Source of the DNA: an uncultured Halomicronema sp.
GTDB lineage: Bacteria; Cyanobacteriota; Cyanobacteriia; Phormidesmidales; Phormidesmidaceae
Assembly (NCBI GenBank): GCA_937897665.1
Contig: CALCPB010000004.1
Location: forward strand, 1-9,474
Length of the DNA: 9,474 nucleotides
Direction: 5' to 3'
The first letter of the stretch is position 1. Each line of letters begins with the position of its first letter. A program made the translations under genes and the position numbers. This document shows, in pieces, positions 6,605 through 9,474 of this stretch. A model generated the notes under the pieces. The model had not been told where the DNA came from. It saw only the letters and a program-made list of their open reading frames with translations, and did no database searches.

Positions 6605-7288
6605 TTATCGCTGCTGGCGCTTGATAAATGCACCAAACGCGATCGCGCCTAATGCTACAGCCATTCCAGGTTCGGGGACATCGACGACATCTGACTTAGC
6701 GACCGATGAGAGAGCAGCAACCGCGTCAATATCTGCACCTGACTTACCGTTCGTGTAGGTATTAGTGCCGTTATCCGTTAGGCGCACGAATGAAAACATC
6801 GTATCTAGGCTGAGATCGGCATGGGTGTTGAGCAAGCCATCGATATCAATGCCAATACCTGAGTCATTTCGATAGTCTTGCTTATCTGCTAGACCAACTC
6901 TGTACCAGGCGTCACCATCAATGCTGATATCTACCAACATATCTTCCGGAACCTTGCCAATCTCAAAAATCCACAAGTCTGATGAATTGACATCACCATC
7001 ACCAGTTAAATAGTTGTCAGTAAATTCCAGCGCGATAGAACCGCCTTTTCCGAGTGACACACCAATATCGCCTTTCCAACCGTTCTTCCCTACCATGTCA
7101 GAAGTCCAGTTGTTTTCGCCCAGTGCCGCATCCGAGTTCTTCAAGGTAACAAGTGCATCACCCGGGTTGTAGAACTCAACCTTGTCAGCGTAGCTTTCTG
7201 GAGTGAGTGATGCTGCGTTAGCAGTGGCTGGAACGATAGTGGCAGCACCTAAGGCACTAAGGATTACGAGGGATAGCTGCTTCATCAT
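6605..7288 (-). CDS. PEP-CTERM sorting domain-containing secreted protein
   Basis: A 227-residue exported protein. Residues 1-25 form a Sec signal peptide: K3, a hydrophobic core, then ANA before the likely cleavage at A26. The C-terminus is a textbook PEP-CTERM signal: VPEP at 204-207, a short hydrophobic helix (about 208-222) and a basic KRQQR tail. Exosortase is expected to cleave such signals, so the mature domain is released to the cell surface or extracellular matrix. The mature region (26-203) is acidic and Asp/Asn/Gly-rich, probably a beta-sandwich. It contains the GADIDAVAAL stretch (185-194), which I recall near the end of such domains in other PEP-CTERM proteins. No enzymatic motif is seen. 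Of the tandem ATGs at 7288 and 7285 the first is preferred: GGAG lies 10 nt before it. The gene stands alone, with its own terminator and a leader carrying two copies of an 11-bp motif. No exosortase gene is in the window. Confidence 0.92.
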   Translation of the reverse strand: MMKQLSLVILSALGAATIVPATANAASLTPESYADKVEFYNPGDALVTLKNSDAALGENNWTSDMVGKNGWKGDIGVSLGKGGSIALEFTDNYLTGDGDVNSSDLWIFEIGKVPEDMLVDISIDGDAWYRVGLADKQDYRNDSGIGIDIDGLLNTHADLSLDTMFSFVRLTDNGTNTYTNGKSGADIDAVAALSSVAKSDVVDVPEPGMAVALGAIAFGAFIKRQQR

Positions 7289-7298
7289 GACCGAGAAA

Positions 7299-7302
7299 CT
7301 CC
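7299..7302 (-). promoter_or_regulatory. Ribosome binding site of the PEP-CTERM gene
   Basis: GGAG on the minus strand, 10 nt before ATG 7288 and 13 nt before ATG 7285. It favours the first of the two adjacent ATG codons. Confidence 0.55.
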
Positions 7303-7310
7303 AGTGAATG

Positions 7311-7363
7311 TTAGGGAAAAGTGTCTTTTAGATTTGTTTGGAATCAGGAAACTTAGGGAAAAG
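7311..7363. repeat. Tandem 11-bp direct repeat TTAGGGAAAAG in the PEP-CTERM leader
   Basis: Exact copies lie at 7311-7321 and 7353-7363, 42 bp apart start to start, i.e. four helical turns and therefore on the same DNA face. On the coding (minus) strand they read CTTTTCCCTAA. The proximal copy is just upstream of the Shine-Dalgarno. The placement suggests binding sites for a regulator of the PEP-CTERM gene; none is known. Confidence 0.45.
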
Positions 7364-7635
7364 CGAGGCGTTTAATCGGCTCAATATTGAATGTCCGCTC
7401 TGCTGGTAAGACCCAATCGCTTTCCTGAAAGGCACCACAACTACACACTAGGTGCTGCCCCTAAGGCAGGGAATGGGTAGAAGCAGGGGTTTCTAGCTTG
7501 AAGAATCGCTGAAGTCGCGCCGCATAGTTGTAAAGCAATGCTGAGGCAGATTACACATTTCCCTGAGACCTCAACTTGTGGCTCAAATCCAAGGAGATGC
7601 CAGGCATTACAGGATGACAGGAATATCACCTATGG

Positions 7636-7667
7636 TGGTTTCTCAATAGCCTGGGTTGAACCCTGAA
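7636..7667. repeat. Dispersed element copy 2: TGGTTTC-N8-CTGGGTTGAACC
   Basis: TGGTTTC (7636-7642), eight bases, CTGGGTTGAACC (7651-7662), then CTGAA. It has the same block order and spacing as 5793-5823. Here the core extends to GGGTT-G-AACCC, a perfect inverted repeat with one central base. It sits in non-coding DNA far upstream of the PEP-CTERM gene and downstream of the response regulator. Confidence 0.45.
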
Positions 7668-7678
7668 TAAGTGGTAGC

Positions 7679-7705
7679 AAGGTTTGGTTTTCCATGTGAA
7701 ACCTT
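7679..7705. repeat. 7-bp inverted repeat in intergenic DNA
   Basis: AAGGTTT (7679-7685) pairs with AAACCTT (7699-7705) over a 13-nt loop. A second GGTTT inside the loop (7686-7690) can compete for the same right arm, giving two alternative stems. No T-run follows. It may be part of the 3' end of the two-component transcript; the function is unknown. Confidence 0.3.
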
Positions 7706-7832
7706 CAAGGGCGTTAAGGCCAGCTCCCCAATCGGGGTGATGTTCTAGATCTGTGGCGAAGGTTGCGAGCTTGCTTCGAAGGCACGAGTGTCAGCAAAAG
7801 ATCCATAGGTCTAGTGCACTCCCCAATCGCGC

Positions 7833-8507
7833 CTAACTGCGCAGCCGATAGCCCATGCCTCTCACCGTTTCGATCGCGTCATTGCCTAACTTACGCCGCA
7901 GATGGCGGATGTAGACTTCGATAATGTTAGAGCCGGGATCATAGTCGTAGCCCCAGACCCGGTTGAGCAATTGCTCTTTACTCATCACCTGCATGGGATG
8001 TCGAAGTAGCACCTCGGCCAAGACGAACTCTTTGGCCGACAGCTCGACCAGGCGACCCTCTACCCAGGCTTGCCGCGTCAGCAAATCGAGCGATAAGTGA
8101 CCAACCTCTAAACGGCTTCCTGAAGGGCTGGCATTGGCAGGAGGACGGCGATCGCGGAGCTGGACTTTGATACGAGCCAGTAACTCTTCAAAGCGAAAGG
8201 GTTTAGTCATGTAATCGTTTGCCCCCCCTTCCAGCGCCGTCACCGTGTCGTCAACGCCATCCCGCGCGGTGAGGACGATGATGGGCAGGCACTCCCCCTG
8301 TCCTCGCACTGCTTGCAGTACTTCCAGACCATCTTTGCCAGGCAACCCCAAATCGAGAATGAGTAGGTCAAAATCATCGCCCCGCGCCAGCTCTACGGCT
8401 TGATGGCCATCTTCGACCACCAAAGTGGTGAAGCCATGAGCCTTGAGCCCCGCTTTGAGAAAATCAACGATGTGTGGGTTGTCTTCCGCGATCAGAATGC
8501 GATTCAT
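7833..8507 (-). CDS. OmpR/PhoB-family response regulator transcription factor
   Basis: A 224-residue cytoplasmic DNA-binding regulator. The receiver domain (about 3-118) has the acidic pair E8-D9, phosphoacceptor D52 in LILDLGLPG, the switch T80 in VLTAR, and K102 in KPF. A short Pro/Ser linker leads to a winged-helix effector (about 132-223) with a recognition-helix region SNIIEVYIRHLRRKL and the terminal GMGYRL wing. All catalytic residues are present. An upstream GTG at 8633 would add 42 unrelated residues that overlap the kinase gene; the ATG at 8507 gives the standard MNRILIAEDN start, so I use it. The Shine-Dalgarno is weak (GGAAA, 9 nt away). The gene begins 44 nt inside the 3' end of the sensor kinase gene in another frame, so the pair is surely one operon and translation of the regulator may depend on the kinase. 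Targets are unknown. Confidence 0.95.
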   Translation of the reverse strand: MNRILIAEDNPHIVDFLKAGLKAHGFTTLVVEDGHQAVELARGDDFDLLILDLGLPGKDGLEVLQAVRGQGECLPIIVLTARDGVDDTVTALEGGANDYMTKPFRFEELLARIKVQLRDRRPPANASPSGSRLEVGHLSLDLLTRQAWVEGRLVELSAKEFVLAEVLLRHPMQVMSKEQLLNRVWGYDYDPGSNIIEVYIRHLRRKLGNDAIETVRGMGYRLRS

Positions 8508-9474
8508 ACTGCAGAGTTTCCGATGGATAGACTGCGGGATCGAGCGGCAGGATGAGGATAAAGGTGGCGCCTTGCCCGAGTTCGCTGGCCAATTCAATTC
8601 GCCCGCTGTGGGCCTCAACGATCGCGCTGACAATAGCGAGGCCTAAGCCAGCTCCTTCGAACGGTTGATTATTATTGGTGGCGCGGGCAAACCGCTCAAA
8701 AATTCGCCGCTGGTCGGCTGGGGCAATGCCCTCGCCGGTATCGCGCACCCAAAATCGTACATAGTCGCCATCAATGGCGGAGCCCATGGCAATGGTGTCT
8801 CCGGACTGGGTATGCCGCAGGGCGTTTTGCACTAAGTTCATGACGGCTTGAGAAAAGCGCTGTCGGGCTAACGTCGCTGGATACAGCCCCTTAGCTTCTA
8901 GTCGCCAGTCGCGGTCTGGGGTGAGCGATCGCGCCTTTAGATAGAGCTCCTCGGTCAGCCAGTCCAAATCCTCGGGTTTCAAAATGAGGAAATCAGGTCG
9001 CTCGGCTTTCGTCAGCAGCAGCAGGTCATTGACCAACCGATTCATCTGCTGCAGTTCATTCGTAATCAGCGCAATGGTTTCCGCCTGTTTTTCCGGGCGG
9101 TAGGCCAGGGTTTCTAGCTGCCCCTGAATCACCGTGATCGGCGTACGCAACTCATGACTAACATCTTTGAGAAACTCCTGCTGGCCGTCAAAGGCCCCCT
9201 GCAGCCGAGCTAGCATGTCGTTGAACGTCGCTGCAACGGCAGTGATTTCGTCCTTCCCCTGCAGGGGAATCCGCTGACTCATGTCCGATTCCGTAAGCTG
9301 ACGAGCGGTGCGGTTCATCAAATGCAGGGGGCGGAGCAGCCGACCGGCCGTGACCCAGGCAATCACAAAGAAGCTGCCCAGCACCGCCACCGACACCTTG
9401 AGTACTAGCCGAATGGCCGCCGTGCCTGACTGGTAGGCGGTCGTTTTATCTTCGACCGCGATGAAAATGCCCTC
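8464..9474 (-). CDS. Sensor histidine kinase (HAMP-HisKA-HATPase), 5' end outside window
   Basis: The C-terminal 336 residues of a membrane two-component kinase; the frame is open to the right edge. Numbering from the first visible residue: the end of an extracytoplasmic sensor segment (1-22), a transmembrane helix (about 23-44), and a HAMP linker (about 44-98, conserved P49). The phosphoaccepting H107 is in DVSHELRTPI. The catalytic ATPase domain shows N217 in the N-box, D245 in DTGEGI, RIFERFAR, and GAGLG at 274-278. All catalytic boxes are intact. The GTG at 9396 lies inside the transmembrane helix and cannot be the start. The C-terminal tail after the ATPase domain (last ~20 residues) is polar, and its last 14 codons overlap the regulator gene. 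The orthodox cognate partner is the OmpR-type regulator immediately downstream. The signal sensed cannot be deduced because the sensor domain is mostly missing. Confidence 0.95.
   Translation of the reverse strand, partial: EGIFIAVEDKTTAYQSGTAAIRLVLKVSVAVLGSFFVIAWVTAGRLLRPLHLMNRTARQLTESDMSQRIPLQGKDEITAVAATFNDMLARLQGAFDGQQEFLKDVSHELRTPITVIQGQLETLAYRPEKQAETIALITNELQQMNRLVNDLLLLTKAERPDFLILKPEDLDWLTEELYLKARSLTPDRDWRLEAKGLYPATLARQRFSQAVMNLVQNALRHTQSGDTIAMGSAIDGDYVRFWVRDTGEGIAPADQRRIFERFARATNNNQPFEGAGLGLAIVSAIVEAHSGRIELASELGQGATFILILPLDPAVYPSETLQYESHSDRGRQPTHR

Larger units (their letters stand above)
7303..7832. other. Intergenic region between the response regulator and the PEP-CTERM gene
   Basis: About 530 bases with no supported gene. 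A 62-codon minus-strand frame (7441-7629) is Cys-rich, has no ribosome-binding site and is unconvincing. The region holds the tandem TTAGGGAAAAG motif, the second copy of the dispersed GGGTTGAACC element, an AAGGTTT/AAACCTT inverted repeat (7679-7705), and two copies of CTCCCCAATCG (7724-7734 and 7819-7829; the latter 4 nt past the regulator stop). No strong U-tailed terminator follows the two-component operon; a weak 5-bp bulged stem with a T4 tail sits near 7795-7812. The PEP-CTERM promoter must lie in the lower-coordinate part, but no clear -10/-35 pair was found. Confidence 0.5.

Noticed and set aside
7441..7629. 62-codon minus-strand frame upstream of the PEP-CTERM gene
   Set aside because: Cys- and aromatic-rich without motif or ribosome-binding site; looks like translated non-coding DNA.
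7724..7829. Two copies of CTCCCCAATCG near the end of the response regulator
   Set aside because: Only 11 bp, with no shared flanks and no consistent relation to a gene; exact 11-mers repeat by chance several times in a window this size.
8508..8633. 42-codon N-terminal extension of the response regulator
   Set aside because: The ATG at 8507 gives the canonical receiver-domain start; the extension only reads the kinase C-terminus out of frame.

Overview
The window looks cyanobacterial. The octamer GCGATCGC (HIP1, the over-represented palindrome of many cyanobacteria) occurs 11 times by my reading, where roughly 0.14 would be expected by chance. The proteins also fit: an M48 peptidase with a C-terminal extension, LemA, a PutA without the N-terminal DNA-binding domain, and a PEP-CTERM protein. 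Base composition looks moderately GC-rich, as in Leptolyngbya-like filamentous lineages, but I cannot name a genus.

Layout, almost all on the minus strand. (1) 1-2230: the first ~743 codons of a bifunctional proline dehydrogenase / P5C dehydrogenase (putA), cut by the left edge before the catalytic cysteine of the aldehyde dehydrogenase domain. (2) 2231-2928: ~700 bases without a credible gene, holding hairpins and one HIP1 site. (3) 2929-5629: a lemA / M48-peptidase pair, probably one transcription unit; the peptidase carries a long C-terminal helical extension in which I see two TerB-like acidic motifs. (4) 5645-6534: mainly intergenic, with the only plausible plus-strand coding sequence (about 6035-6403). 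This is a small protein built of 11-residue repeats whose 5' end looks broken or uses an uncertain start. A perfect 16-bp palindrome lies upstream. (5) 6535-7288: a secreted PEP-CTERM protein followed by a clear intrinsic terminator. (6) 7289-7832: ~540 bases of non-coding DNA with a tandem 11-bp motif in the PEP-CTERM leader and an element shared with the lemA upstream region. (7) 7833-9474: a two-component operon, sensor kinase first (5' end outside the window) and an OmpR/PhoB-type regulator that begins 44 nt inside the kinase gene.

Functionally the window is a set of neighbouring small units rather than one pathway: proline catabolism, membrane proteolysis/envelope quality control (LemA + M48), an exported surface protein, and an envelope-sensing two-component system. 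An envelope theme joins the last three, but no direct regulatory link is visible. The most unusual item is the hendecad-repeat protein at 6035-6403; I found no previously undescribed multi-gene system.
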